A stretch of 64,000 nucleotides of DNA from Bacteroides mediterraneensis (lineage in GTDB: Bacteria; Bacteroidota; Bacteroidia; Bacteroidales; Bacteroidaceae): contig NZ_LT635783.1 in assembly GCF_900128455.1 (NCBI RefSeq), forward strand, positions 2,567,935 through 2,631,934. The letters run 5' to 3'. Shown here one piece after another: positions 1-8,735 of this stretch (positions within the stretch are counted from its first letter, which is position 1; the number at the start of each line of letters is the position of its first letter). The position numbers and the translations under genes are program-made. A model generated the notes under the pieces. It saw nothing but the letters and a program-made list of their open reading frames with translations, was not told the DNA's origin and did no database searches.

Positions 1-1
1 G

Positions 2-418
2 GTGTTCGCCCACATCGAAAAGGCGGACGACCTATCGCCTGCTTTGGAACGGTTGAACTTCGAGGGTATCTTCGAATCGGAAAAACAGATGAAACAGGTG
101 AAAGCGCTGGCCCGACGGGCTTTGCAGCATCCGGCTGCCAAGGACTGGTTCAGCGGCACTTGGGAGCTCTACAACGAATGCGCCATTGTGTACACCGACG
201 AGGAGGGACAGATGCAGACGCGCCGCCCCGACCGCGTGATGCGGAAAGACGGGCAGGTGGTCGTGGTGGACTTCAAGTTCGGAAAGAAGAACGAGACCTA
301 TCGCACACAGGTGCAGGAATACATGAACCTGCTCACGCAAATGGGCTACACCCACATCCGGGGATTCCTCTGGTATGTGTTTGCCAACGAGCTGGAGGAA
401 GTGACGCTTCCGGCCTGA
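2..418 (+). CDS. AddA/RecB-like UvrD-family helicase-nuclease, C-terminal fragment (5' end outside window)
   Basis: Only the last ~138 residues are present; the reading frame is open to the window edge, so the apparent GTG at base 2 is an internal codon. The fragment is a PD-(D/E)XK nuclease domain of the RecB/AddA type: an upstream Glu region (WELYNE, residues 53-58), Asp77 in RPDRV, then Asp90 and Lys92 in VVDFKFG, followed by the QVQEY motif at 103-107. In the family this domain follows a UvrD-type helicase and degrades DNA ends before recombination repair. The next gene, 40 bp downstream on the same strand, is an AddB-like nuclease, so the two probably form one heterodimeric end-resection enzyme in the cytoplasm. 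The helicase motifs themselves cannot be seen here. Confidence 0.85.
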   Translation: MFAHIEKADDLSPALERLNFEGIFESEKQMKQVKALARRALQHPAAKDWFSGTWELYNECAIVYTDEEGQMQTRRPDRVMRKDGQVVVVDFKFGKKNETYRTQVQEYMNLLTQMGYTHIRGFLWYVFANELEEVTLPA

Positions 419-458
419 GTTTATTTTTATTTACCACACTATTTCGACAATACAATAT

Positions 459-3332
459 ATGGAAACTTTTTTGAAGCAGGTGGCCGCTGATTTGTACCGG
501 AAGCTGCACGGAGACTTTACCAAGGTGGCCGTGGTGTTCCCGAACAAGCGTGCCAGCCTCTTTTTCAACGAATATCTGGCGCAGGAGTCCGACCGTCCGG
601 TCTGGTCGCCAGCCTACGTGAGCATCAGTGAGCTGTTCCGCCAGTCGTCACAATGGGTTACGGGCGACTCCATCAAACTGGTGTGCGACCTCTACAAGGT
701 GTTCCGGGAAGTGACGGGAAGCAAGGAGAGCCTAGACGATTTTTATTTCTGGGGCGAGATGCTCATCAGTGATTTCGACGATGCCGACAAGAATCTGGTC
801 GACACGAAGGCCTTGTTCAGCAACCTGAAAGACTTGAACAAGCTGACGGCTGAATATGACTTTCTGGAGGAGGGACAGAAGGAAGCGTTGAGCCAGTTTT
901 TCCGCAATTTCTCCATCGAGCAGGTCACGGAACTGAAGCGGCGTTTCATCTCGCTGTGGGACGTGCTGGGCGACATCTATACGCAATACAAGGAACGGCT
1001 CCGCGAACAAGGCATCGCCTACGAAGGAATGCTCTACCGCGAGGTGACGGAAACGATGGACGTACAGAAGTTCCCCTACGATACCTATGTGTTCGTGGGA
1101 TTCAACGTGCTGAACAAAGTGGAACAAACTCTGTTCAGCAAGCTGCACGCAGCCGGGAAAGCCCTGTTCTACTGGGATTACGACACCTTCTACCTGGACA
1201 AGCATCCGCACGAGGCGGGCGAGTTCATCCGCCGTAACCTGAAGAATTTCCCGTCGGAACTGCCGCCGGCCCTGTTCGACCACCTGAATCACCCGAAAGA
1301 GATAACCTTCATCGAATCGCCTACGGAAAACGGGCAGGCGCGCTACCTTCCGCAATGGATTCGGGAAAACCTGACGGAGAACGAAAAAGAAACGGCGGTG
1401 GTGCTCTGCAACGAAGCCCTGCTGCAACCTGTATTACATTCGCTGCCGGAGAACGTGCGCCACATCAACATTACCATGGGTTTCCCGCTTTCGCAAACTC
1501 CGGCCTACAGTTTCGTGAAAACACTGCTGGAGCTGCACATCTCAGGCTATAACTCCCGCAGCGGACGCTACCAGTTTGCCGAAGTCATCAGTGTACTGAA
1601 GCATCCGTACACGCAACTGCTTTCGGAGGCAGCCACTCCGCTGGAAAAGGAGCTGACAGAGAAGAACCGCTTCTATCCGCTGCCGTCGGAACTGGAACGG
1701 GATGAGGCCTTGTCACTGCTGTTCAAACCTTGCACCCACAACCAGGAGCTGTGCAAACGGCTGGCCGATATTCTGAAGCAGGTGGCACAGCTGTACCGCA
1801 AGCAGACGGCCTCGACCAGCGATGCCCTCGACCAGCTCTACCGGGAAGCCTTGTTTAAAAGCTTCACCATGGTCAACCGCTTCCATGCGTTGCTCGAAAG
1901 CAAGGATTTGGAAGTGCAGCCTGCCACCTTCCACCGACTGCTTGTGCGGGTCATGTCGGCCGCCTGCATTCCATTCCACGGCGAGCCGGCCATCGGTATG
2001 CAGGTGATGGGAGTATTGGAAACCCGTAACCTGGATTTCCGCCATGTCATCCTACTGTCGGTCAACGAAGGACAGTTGCCCAAGGCGGGCGGCGATTCTT
2101 CGTTCATCCCCTACAACCTGCGCAAGGCATTCGGTATGACCACCATCGACCACAAGATTGCCGTCTATGCCTATTACTTCTACCGCCTGCTGCAACGGGC
2201 GGAAAAAGCGACCTTGGTGTACAATACGGTGAGCGACGGCATGAACCGGGGCGAGATGTCGCGCTTCATGCTCCAGCTGCTGATTGAATGGGACTATCCG
2301 ATACAACGGAAACAGCTGGAAGCCGAGCAGTCGCCGGTCGTATCCTCCCCCATCCGCATCCCCAAATCAGCCGACATTCTGAAACGGATGCAGCAGGTAT
2401 TCGATATACGGGTGAATCCGAAAGCTTTCTTCTCTCCCTCGGCCCTGAACTGCTACCTCGACTGTCCGTTGAAATTCTACTACAAGTATGTGGCCGGACT
2501 TTCGGCACCCGATGAAGTGAGTGCGGAAATCGACTCGGCCAAGTTCGGAAGTATCTTCCACTATGCAGCCGAGCATATCTACAAGGACCTTACGGCACAT
2601 GGGAAAGTCATCAATAAAGAGGTTTTGGAAACCCTGCTCAAAGAGGAAGTAAAGCTGCAGAACTACGTGGACAACGGGTTCAAGGATTTGTTCTTCCACC
2701 TCCCTGCCGACGAACGTCCGGAATACAACGGCATCCAGCTCATCAACTCGGCCGTCATCCTGCGTTACGTCCAACAACTGCTGCGCAATGACCTGCGTCA
2801 TGCTCCTTTCACCTTCGTGGGTTCCGAACAGCCCGTCATGGAGGACATCGAGATACACACGCCCAAAGGGGTGATTCGTTCGCGCATGGGCGGTATTATC
2901 GACCGGATGGACAGCAAGGACAATGTGCTCCGTATCGTGGATTACAAGACAGGCGGAAAAGCCGATACTCCACCCAGTGTGGAGTCTCTGTTCACACCGG
3001 GTCCCAAACGTTCCAACTACGTATTCCAGACCTTCTTGTATGCCGCCATCGTATGCAGGAAGCTACGGGAACGAAACGACGACCGGAAAGTAGCCCCTTC
3101 CCTGCTCTATATTCACCGGGCAGCGGCAGAAGACTATTCACCGGTTATCCAGCTCAAGGAATCATACAACAAAACCACTCCGGTAGAGGACTTTGCCATC
3201 CTGGAAGAAGAGTTCCGCAGCCGGCTGAAAGCGCTTCTGGAAGAGGTGTTCAATCCGGAACTGGATTTCAATCAAACGGAGGAGGAAGACCAATGTACGT
3301 ATTGTGATTTCAAGGGAATGTGTAAAAGATAG
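459..3332 (+). CDS. AddB-like PD-(D/E)XK nuclease subunit
   Basis: A 957-residue protein resembling the AddB subunit of AddAB-type helicase-nucleases, which processes double-strand breaks for RecA loading. The C-terminal nuclease has Asp815 (GGIIDRMD), Asp828 and Lys830 (VDYKTGG). An AddB-type iron-sulphur cluster is predicted from Cys665/Cys669 (CYLDC) before the nuclease and Cys946, Cys949 and Cys955 (CTYCDFKGMC) at the extreme C-terminus. The N-terminal half is an inactivated helicase-like fold: I see no clear Walker A motif near VVFPNKRASLFF, as expected for AddB-like proteins of Bacteroidota. It starts 40 bp after the AddA-like gene and ends before a strong bidirectional hairpin at 3489-3521. 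Family assignment is firm; biochemical partner is inferred from context. Confidence 0.88.
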   Translation: METFLKQVAADLYRKLHGDFTKVAVVFPNKRASLFFNEYLAQESDRPVWSPAYVSISELFRQSSQWVTGDSIKLVCDLYKVFREVTGSKESLDDFYFWGEMLISDFDDADKNLVDTKALFSNLKDLNKLTAEYDFLEEGQKEALSQFFRNFSIEQVTELKRRFISLWDVLGDIYTQYKERLREQGIAYEGMLYREVTETMDVQKFPYDTYVFVGFNVLNKVEQTLFSKLHAAGKALFYWDYDTFYLDKHPHEAGEFIRRNLKNFPSELPPALFDHLNHPKEITFIESPTENGQARYLPQWIRENLTENEKETAVVLCNEALLQPVLHSLPENVRHINITMGFPLSQTPAYSFVKTLLELHISGYNSRSGRYQFAEVISVLKHPYTQLLSEAATPLEKELTEKNRFYPLPSELERDEALSLLFKPCTHNQELCKRLADILKQVAQLYRKQTASTSDALDQLYREALFKSFTMVNRFHALLESKDLEVQPATFHRLLVRVMSAACIPFHGEPAIGMQVMGVLETRNLDFRHVILLSVNEGQLPKAGGDSSFIPYNLRKAFGMTTIDHKIAVYAYYFYRLLQRAEKATLVYNTVSDGMNRGEMSRFMLQLLIEWDYPIQRKQLEAEQSPVVSSPIRIPKSADILKRMQQVFDIRVNPKAFFSPSALNCYLDCPLKFYYKYVAGLSAPDEVSAEIDSAKFGSIFHYAAEHIYKDLTAHGKVINKEVLETLLKEEVKLQNYVDNGFKDLFFHLPADERPEYNGIQLINSAVILRYVQQLLRNDLRHAPFTFVGSEQPVMEDIEIHTPKGVIRSRMGGIIDRMDSKDNVLRIVDYKTGGKADTPPSVESLFTPGPKRSNYVFQTFLYAAIVCRKLRERNDDRKVAPSLLYIHRAAAEDYSPVIQLKESYNKTTPVEDFAILEEEFRSRLKALLEEVFNPELDFNQTEEEDQCTYCDFKGMCKR

Positions 3333-3488
3333 AATCAAAACCAAAACAAGTGTTAAATAAACATTTCCTTTTGAACATTCCAATTACACCAGCTGTTATA
3401 AAGATGTTTTTCATAGTAATAGATAAGAACAGTATTGGTATTTGTGAAAATATCAGCTGTAAGGACAAAGGCGTTTGTTCTTAAAAAT

Positions 3489-3530
3489 AAGAGAGACTGC
3501 ATTTCCCCGGCAGTCTCTCTTAATTTTTTA
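3489..3530. terminator. Bidirectional rho-independent terminator
   Basis: Perfect 12-bp inverted repeat, AAGAGAGACTGC (3489-3500) and GCAGTCTCTCTT (3510-3521), with a 9-nt loop. It is followed by TAATTTTTTA on the plus strand, and preceded by a TTAAAAATA stretch that reads as T-rich on the minus strand. It lies between two convergent genes (the AddB-like gene and the DUF6057 gene) and can end both transcripts. The remaining ~150 bases between 3333 and 3488 show nothing recognisable. Confidence 0.85.
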
Positions 3531-3549
3531 TCCCAATCACAAATGCTTC

Positions 3550-4701
3550 TTATTCCTGATAGTCGTAATACCACCAATAGGTATCACCAAATTCCCGCCG
3601 CATGCGATTCCGCTCTTCCAACGAAGAACCATCTTTCTGCTGAAGTGTACGATAAGCCTTGAAACGTCCAATCATCAGACTGTCTGTCACCGGATAGAGG
3701 GTATCCTTCTGCTGTGCATGATACAGCACCACCGCCTCCCTATAATACCGAGGTAGGGTATCTTCCGGCAGATAGAAATCAGGAACAGCCTCCATGAACT
3801 GCCCCAGCTGTTTTTCCAACAGCAAGGCGGAAAGATAGTAGTCCAGAGATGTATATTTCCCCGTACCCTTATAACAAATGTTACGCAGGAACACCAGACG
3901 GTCTTCTCCGGCATACGGACGGGCTCCCAGCAAATAATAGATGGAATCATTCGTATAACGAAGCGTATGCAGGGAATCCGACTCAAAAAACAATCCGTCG
4001 GAACGGTAATACTGCGGATAAGCAAACAGCTTGTCTCCCATCTGTCCCAAATGGGACAATGCTACTGCCCGGAAAGCCGTCAAGTTACGGCTGGCCTCCA
4101 GCGAATATTTTCCGACTTCCAACACCTTGTCATATTCCCGTACACGCAGATAGTGTTCCGCTTCCAGCTCGTGGTGATAGCCCCGGTTGGTATTGCCTAC
4201 ACACACCGTCAGCACACACAAGCCCAGCAGAATGGTCAGGTTACTGTTCACCAGTCCCCAAAGGCTTCCTTCCTGGTTCAACTGCACCCGGAAGAGTCCG
4301 CGCAACCAGTAGCCGAGGCCGACAAACAACAACACCAGCAAGGGCAGCAACCACGTCCACGGCGTATGATAGCTGGACATATATACTCCACGCCCCACAT
4401 CGGTCAGGGCACAGAGCACCAGAAATGAAGGTACATACGCCAAGGCACGCACCTTTCCTTTCAGCCCCAGCAGACTGTTCACTCCCCACCGCAGCAGCAA
4501 CAGGATGAGGGTAATAACGATGGCACTGGCCAGCGGGGCAAACACTGTCTTACCGTGCGCCAGCGAAAAATGAAGCGCTTCCAGCACATCGCGCTGGAAC
4601 ACGTAGAGATAGACAAAGCTAAATAGAGAAAAAAGAAGACCGCATACAGCAATCATGATGCGTGCAGTCTTCTTATAAAGTGCATTTGTGTAATCACTCA
4701 T
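3550..4701 (-). CDS. DUF6057-like polytopic membrane protein
   Basis: 383 residues. The N-terminal ~190 residues hold about five hydrophobic segments (for example residues 14-34, 52-70, 86-100, 111-130 and 150-167), followed by a soluble C-terminal half rich in Tyr, Leu and Arg with helical, TPR-like character (for example YDKVLEVGKYSLEASRN). This is the pattern of the DUF6057 family found in Bacteroides relatives, whose function is unknown. It is the last gene of the reverse-strand operon and starts 6 bp after the branching-enzyme stop codon, so it is probably co-transcribed with it. It ends at the shared terminator at 3489-3521. I assign the family from overall pattern, not from a catalytic motif. 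Confidence 0.6.
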   Translation of the reverse strand: MSDYTNALYKKTARIMIAVCGLLFSLFSFVYLYVFQRDVLEALHFSLAHGKTVFAPLASAIVITLILLLLRWGVNSLLGLKGKVRALAYVPSFLVLCALTDVGRGVYMSSYHTPWTWLLPLLVLLFVGLGYWLRGLFRVQLNQEGSLWGLVNSNLTILLGLCVLTVCVGNTNRGYHHELEAEHYLRVREYDKVLEVGKYSLEASRNLTAFRAVALSHLGQMGDKLFAYPQYYRSDGLFFESDSLHTLRYTNDSIYYLLGARPYAGEDRLVFLRNICYKGTGKYTSLDYYLSALLLEKQLGQFMEAVPDFYLPEDTLPRYYREAVVLYHAQQKDTLYPVTDSLMIGRFKAYRTLQQKDGSSLEERNRMRREFGDTYWWYYDYQE

Positions 4702-4707
4702 ACAAAA

Positions 4708-6720
4708 TTATTCTTTCACTCGTTTCAATACCACTGCAGAACGGGCCGGCACATACAGCTTCAGCCATTCTTTCTTATCTTTTGCATAAAGCGGGTCGGC
4801 ACAGGTAAAGTGGCGGAGACTGTCATCCGAGAAGCCGAAGCCACCAAACTGCTTGTTGTCCGTATTCAGCACCACATCGTAGGCACCTCTCGGAACCAGG
4901 AAGCCGTAGTCAGTAAACGAACGGGTAGGGTTGAAATTGAACACAAACACCAAGTCCTTCCGGCGGAAAGCCAGAATCTGGTCGCCGTCGTTGTGCCATA
5001 CCTCGATGACATCCGATTTCTGGATATTCTTCACACTGCGCATCAGCTTGACCATGCTCTCATCAAAATCACCCAGATAATGGTAGCACAGTGTCGGGTC
5101 GTCTACCAAGTGCCACTGACGGCGGGCATACTTGTACGACCATCCGTTGCCTTCGCGTGGGAAGTCAATCCATTCCGGATGACCGAACTCATTTCCCATG
5201 AAGTTCAGGTAACCTCCGTTGATGGTAGAGGCGGTAAGCAAACGAATCATCTTGTGCAAGGCGATGCCTCGTTCCACTACGCCGTTCTCGTCGCCAATCT
5301 TGAAGTGCCAGTACATGTCGGCATCAATCAGACGGAAGATGATGGTCTTGTCGCCCACCAACGCCTGGTCGTGACTCTCACAATAGGAAATCGTCTTTTC
5401 ATCCTTACGACGGTTCGTCACTTCCCAGAACAGGCTAGAAGGCTTCCAGTCCTCATCCTTGCGTTCCTTGATAATCTTTATCCAGTAATCCGGAATATTC
5501 ATTGCCATACGGTAATCAAAACCATAACCACCGTCCTCGAAAGGTGCCGCCAGTCCCGGCATGCCCGAAACTTCCTCGGCAATGGTGATGGCCTTCGGGT
5601 TTACCTCGTGAATCAGACGGTTGGCCAGTGTCAGGTAACAGATGGCATTGTCATCCTGATGCCCGTTGAAATAGTCGCCGTAGTTGCAGAAAGCCTCTCC
5701 CAGTCCGTGACTGTAATACAACATCGAGGTAACTCCATCGAAGCGGAAACCATCGAAATGGAACTCCTCCAGCCAGTATTTGCAGTTGGACAGCAAGAAG
5801 TGAACCACCTCGTTCTTTCCATAATCGAAGCAAAGCGAATCCCATGCCGGATGTTCTCGACGGTCGCCCGGATAAAAATACTGGCAAGGATCGCCGGCAA
5901 AGTTACCCAGTCCTTCCACCTCGTTCTTCACGGCGTGTGAGTGCACGATATCCATGATGACGGCAATGTTCATCTGATGTGCCGTATCAATGAGCTGCTT
6001 CAGTTCTTCCGGCGTACCGAAACGCGAAGAAGGTGCAAAGAAGCTGGACACGTGGTAGCCAAAACTGCCATAGTAAGGATGCTCCTGAATGGCCATAATC
6101 TGGATACAGTTGTACCCATCCTTCGCGATACGGGGAAGCACCTTCTCACGGAACTCATTGTACGTGCCTACTTTTTCCGCATCCTGTGCCATACCGATGT
6201 GACACTCATAAATCATCAGCGGAGACACATTCGGCGTAAAGCTCTTTTTCTTGAACTTGTACGGCTTTTCCGGATTCCATACCTGCGCACTGAAAATCTT
6301 GGTCTGTTCATCCTGTACTACACGGGTAGTCCATGCTGGAATACGTTCGCCGCATCCGCCTTCCCAGTACACCTTCAGCTTGTACAAGTCGCCATGCTTC
6401 ATGGCCTTCTCCGGCAGATTGATTTCCCAGTTGCCCGTCTTGCGCACCCGTTTCAGGCGGAAAGCCGGTTTTTCCTGCCAGCCGTTGAAGTCACCTACCA
6501 AATAAATTTCCGTGGCATTAGGTGCCCATTCGCGGAACGTCCATCCCTTATCCGTGTGATGCAGGCCGAAATACATGTGTCCGGTTGCAAAGTCCGACAA
6601 AGTCTTCTTTCCCACCAGTTCTTTTTCTTTCTCTATTGCATGCTGGTGACGACCGTTAATAGCGCTGGCATACGGTTCCAGCCAAGGATCATTCTTTATG
6701 ATATTCAATACCTTGTCCAT
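4708..6720 (-). CDS. glgB: 1,4-alpha-glucan (glycogen) branching enzyme, GH13
   Basis: 670 residues. It forms alpha-1,6 branches in glycogen by cutting an alpha-1,4 chain and moving it. An N-terminal CBM48-like beta-sandwich (~residues 45-140) precedes the GH13 barrel. Conserved regions are clear: DIVHSH (257-262), the nucleophile Asp328 in GFRFDGV, the acid/base Glu382 in ITIAEEVSGMP, and the transition-state Asp451 in ESHDQ. The overall form, including EEVSGMP and LNFMGNEFGHPEW, is the eukaryote-like GH13_8 type seen in Bacteroides, not the E. coli GlgB type. It sits 18 bp after the DUF386 gene and 6 bp before the DUF6057 gene in the operon. A glycogen phosphorylase gene lies at the other end of the window and is not linked to it. 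Confidence 0.93.
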   Translation of the reverse strand: MDKVLNIIKNDPWLEPYASAINGRHQHAIEKEKELVGKKTLSDFATGHMYFGLHHTDKGWTFREWAPNATEIYLVGDFNGWQEKPAFRLKRVRKTGNWEINLPEKAMKHGDLYKLKVYWEGGCGERIPAWTTRVVQDEQTKIFSAQVWNPEKPYKFKKKSFTPNVSPLMIYECHIGMAQDAEKVGTYNEFREKVLPRIAKDGYNCIQIMAIQEHPYYGSFGYHVSSFFAPSSRFGTPEELKQLIDTAHQMNIAVIMDIVHSHAVKNEVEGLGNFAGDPCQYFYPGDRREHPAWDSLCFDYGKNEVVHFLLSNCKYWLEEFHFDGFRFDGVTSMLYYSHGLGEAFCNYGDYFNGHQDDNAICYLTLANRLIHEVNPKAITIAEEVSGMPGLAAPFEDGGYGFDYRMAMNIPDYWIKIIKERKDEDWKPSSLFWEVTNRRKDEKTISYCESHDQALVGDKTIIFRLIDADMYWHFKIGDENGVVERGIALHKMIRLLTASTINGGYLNFMGNEFGHPEWIDFPREGNGWSYKYARRQWHLVDDPTLCYHYLGDFDESMVKLMRSVKNIQKSDVIEVWHNDGDQILAFRRKDLVFVFNFNPTRSFTDYGFLVPRGAYDVVLNTDNKQFGGFGFSDDSLRHFTCADPLYAKDKKEWLKLYVPARSAVVLKRVKE

Positions 6721-6738
6721 AGTATTAGTTATTAGAAT

Positions 6739-7182
6739 TTATTTGACATGAACTTTTACAATCACTTTTCTCACTTTTTCAGGAGTCACGCCCGGTGCAT
6801 GTGCATCTTCCGGAAAGAAAATCACGAACATCCCCGGTTTTACGGTCAGATAGTCAGTAGCCGCTCCTTCATAAAAAGAGATATCCTTCTCCGCATCGTA
6901 CGCCGCTTCGGGGAGGTCGGCACGCGGCGTATAGCCCATCACTTCCACCCCCGACAACGGAAGCTGGATATCAATGAATTCATTATGCGTTTCAAGGCGT
7001 GCTTCCGCCTTGGTTTTCGGACAGACATCCGAGAAGTTCACTGTCAGTTCCCCTTCTCTCAACACCACTTTCCCCGCCTCATGAGCCTGCAGGTCGGTCG
7101 CTTTCAAGAAAGCCGCCGCCTCCGCAAACAGAGGATTCAGTGAAACATATTTCTCCAGGTTTTCCAATTTGTCAATTACCAT
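6739..7182 (-). CDS. YhcH/YjgK/YiaL (DUF386) family protein
   Basis: 147 residues, the full length of this small cupin-like family. Members are linked to sialic acid or other sugar catabolism (NanQ/YhcH) and some act as sugar anomerases. Probable metal-ligand region residues are visible: Glu64 and His66 in RLETHNEFIDIQ, and Glu125 and His128 in FFPEDAHAPG. The ATG at 7182 is the first methionine and begins MVIDKLENLEKYV, typical for the family. It lies 29 bp downstream of the DUF2461 gene and 18 bp upstream of glgB. No sugar-specific catabolic genes are nearby, so the substrate cannot be named. Confidence 0.85.
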   Translation of the reverse strand: MVIDKLENLEKYVSLNPLFAEAAAFLKATDLQAHEAGKVVLREGELTVNFSDVCPKTKAEARLETHNEFIDIQLPLSGVEVMGYTPRADLPEAAYDAEKDISFYEGAATDYLTVKPGMFVIFFPEDAHAPGVTPEKVRKVIVKVHVK

Positions 7183-7211
7183 ATCATTTCACATTTAAGT
7201 AGTTAAATATT

Positions 7212-7877
7212 TTATTCAAACTCGTCTATCGTCTCATTCGTGAAATCGGCAAAGCGCTTCAGCTGCCGGAATATCTCTGTCATCCGGTCCAGAAAATCCG
7301 GATGGGAGAAAAATTCATCCTCCAGCGGACAGGCCACCGTAAAATCCTTACAGCGGATATACTGCGGATAAGGAAAATCTTTCGGGAATCCCTTCGGTAC
7401 CGTTTTCAGATGCGTCTCCCCTACCACCGGAAAATATTGGTGGAAAGCCGGATCCTCCACAATGGCCCGAAACTCGTCGATACGGTCACACACCGACTGC
7501 CGTACTGCCCGCAACATATCGGCAGGCATGCACCAGCTCCCTCCGGCCAACATGCAGTTGCCCGGCTCCAGATGCACATAATAACCACAGTGATTGGATT
7601 TCTTCCCTCTGGCATTGATATAGCCCCCGATGTGGGTCTTGTAGGGAGACTTGTCCGAAGAGAAACGGACATCCCGATAGATACGATACGTACAATCCTG
7701 CGGAAGCACATGCGCCACACTCTCGTCGAACAGGGAGATACGGGCGATAACCATGCCCAGCAGTTCCTCAAAGTCAGCCTGCACACTCAAATACTCCGCC
7801 TTATGTTCCTGAAACCACTCCCGGTTGTTGTTTGCCGCCAGCACTTTCAGGAAGTTCAATATATTCGATATATCCAT
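7212..7877 (-). CDS. DUF2461 domain-containing protein
   Basis: About 221 residues beginning MDISNILNFLKVLAANNNRE. I chose the ATG at 7877; the frame can be extended upstream to a TTG at 7901, but the extension (MCNSKEKD) adds nothing conserved. Family hallmarks include NNREWF, the YRIYRDVRFSSDKSPYK segment, and the GYYVHLEPG and AGGSWCMP segments. DUF2461 proteins (TIGR02453) are widespread and lack an assigned function. The gene is in the middle of the reverse-strand operon, 72 bp after the inositol-monophosphatase-like gene. Confidence 0.85.
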   Translation of the reverse strand: MDISNILNFLKVLAANNNREWFQEHKAEYLSVQADFEELLGMVIARISLFDESVAHVLPQDCTYRIYRDVRFSSDKSPYKTHIGGYINARGKKSNHCGYYVHLEPGNCMLAGGSWCMPADMLRAVRQSVCDRIDEFRAIVEDPAFHQYFPVVGETHLKTVPKGFPKDFPYPQYIRCKDFTVACPLEDEFFSHPDFLDRMTEIFRQLKRFADFTNETIDEFE

Positions 7878-7949
7878 ATCTTTTTCTTTTGAGTTACACA
7901 AACTTACAAAAAAAATCTTATCCGTCGCACAAAAAGGTGTTTTTTTGTA

Positions 7950-8735
7950 CTACCGCAACAGATTCAGCAGAAAATCATGCACTTTTCCGTTCGATGCGAT
8001 GACTTCCCGGCCTGTGTAGCACGAATCACCTCCCGCAAAGTCAGTGACCCGGCCTCCCGCATTCTGCACGAGCAAGATGCCGGCTGCCACGTCCCACGGG
8101 CAAGTGAAAGCTTCGGCACGGGCTTCAAAGCGTCCGTCGGCCACGTAACACATTTCAGCTGCCGCCGCACCTACCACCCGGATACCCGCCACATTGCCGT
8201 AACAATTCTCTATCAGGCGGTTGAACACCGACTTGTAGACATCCGCATCATACGGCAACCCAAAAGCCAGAAAAGCATCGTCGGGCGAAGCCACCTCCGA
8301 AACCCGTATCTGCCGGTCGTTGCAGAAAGAAGGCGCTCCCTTGTAAGTCCAGAAACACTCGTCACGACAGATTTCATACACCACCCCCAACAGGATTTCC
8401 TCGCGGTTGCGCAACGCAATACTGATGCAATAAGGTGCATGGTTGTGAATGAAGTTCGTCGTTCCGTCCAGCGGGTCCACCACCCAACAGTATTCCTCGT
8501 CGGCATGGCTTCCGCTCCCCTCTTCTGCAATAAAACCTGCCTCGGGAAGCCATTCCCGCAGACAGGCCACTATTCTTCGTTCCGATTCTTTGTCCACATA
8601 CGACACATAGTCGTGTGCGTGTTTTTTCTCAATCCGTTCCCGGCTGAACTTCTTCCGCTCCTCACGGATAAAAGCGCCGGTTTCCACGGCCAGTTCACGC
8701 ACCTTCCACGTCAGTTCGGATAATTCCCAGTTCAT
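7950..8735 (-). CDS. Inositol monophosphatase family protein
   Basis: 261 residues with all metal-binding motifs of the IMPase/CysQ/FBPase superfamily: Asp48 (SYVDKESE), Glu71-Glu72 (FIAEEGSG), Asp87-Pro-Leu-Asp90-Gly-Thr (VVDPLDGTTNF), and the C-terminal Trp-Asp (CPWDVAAGILLV). These bind two or three Mg2+ ions and hydrolyse a sugar-, inositol- or nucleotide-linked phosphate. The sequence fits SuhB-type phosphatases best, but the real substrate (inositol-1-phosphate, fructose-1,6-bisphosphate or other) cannot be told from motifs. Its start codon overlaps the stop of the MORN gene by 4 bp (ATGA), which indicates translational coupling. Confidence 0.88.
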   Translation of the reverse strand: MNWELSELTWKVRELAVETGAFIREERKKFSRERIEKKHAHDYVSYVDKESERRIVACLREWLPEAGFIAEEGSGSHADEEYCWVVDPLDGTTNFIHNHAPYCISIALRNREEILLGVVYEICRDECFWTYKGAPSFCNDRQIRVSEVASPDDAFLAFGLPYDADVYKSVFNRLIENCYGNVAGIRVVGAAAAEMCYVADGRFEARAEAFTCPWDVAAGILLVQNAGGRVTDFAGGDSCYTGREVIASNGKVHDFLLNLLR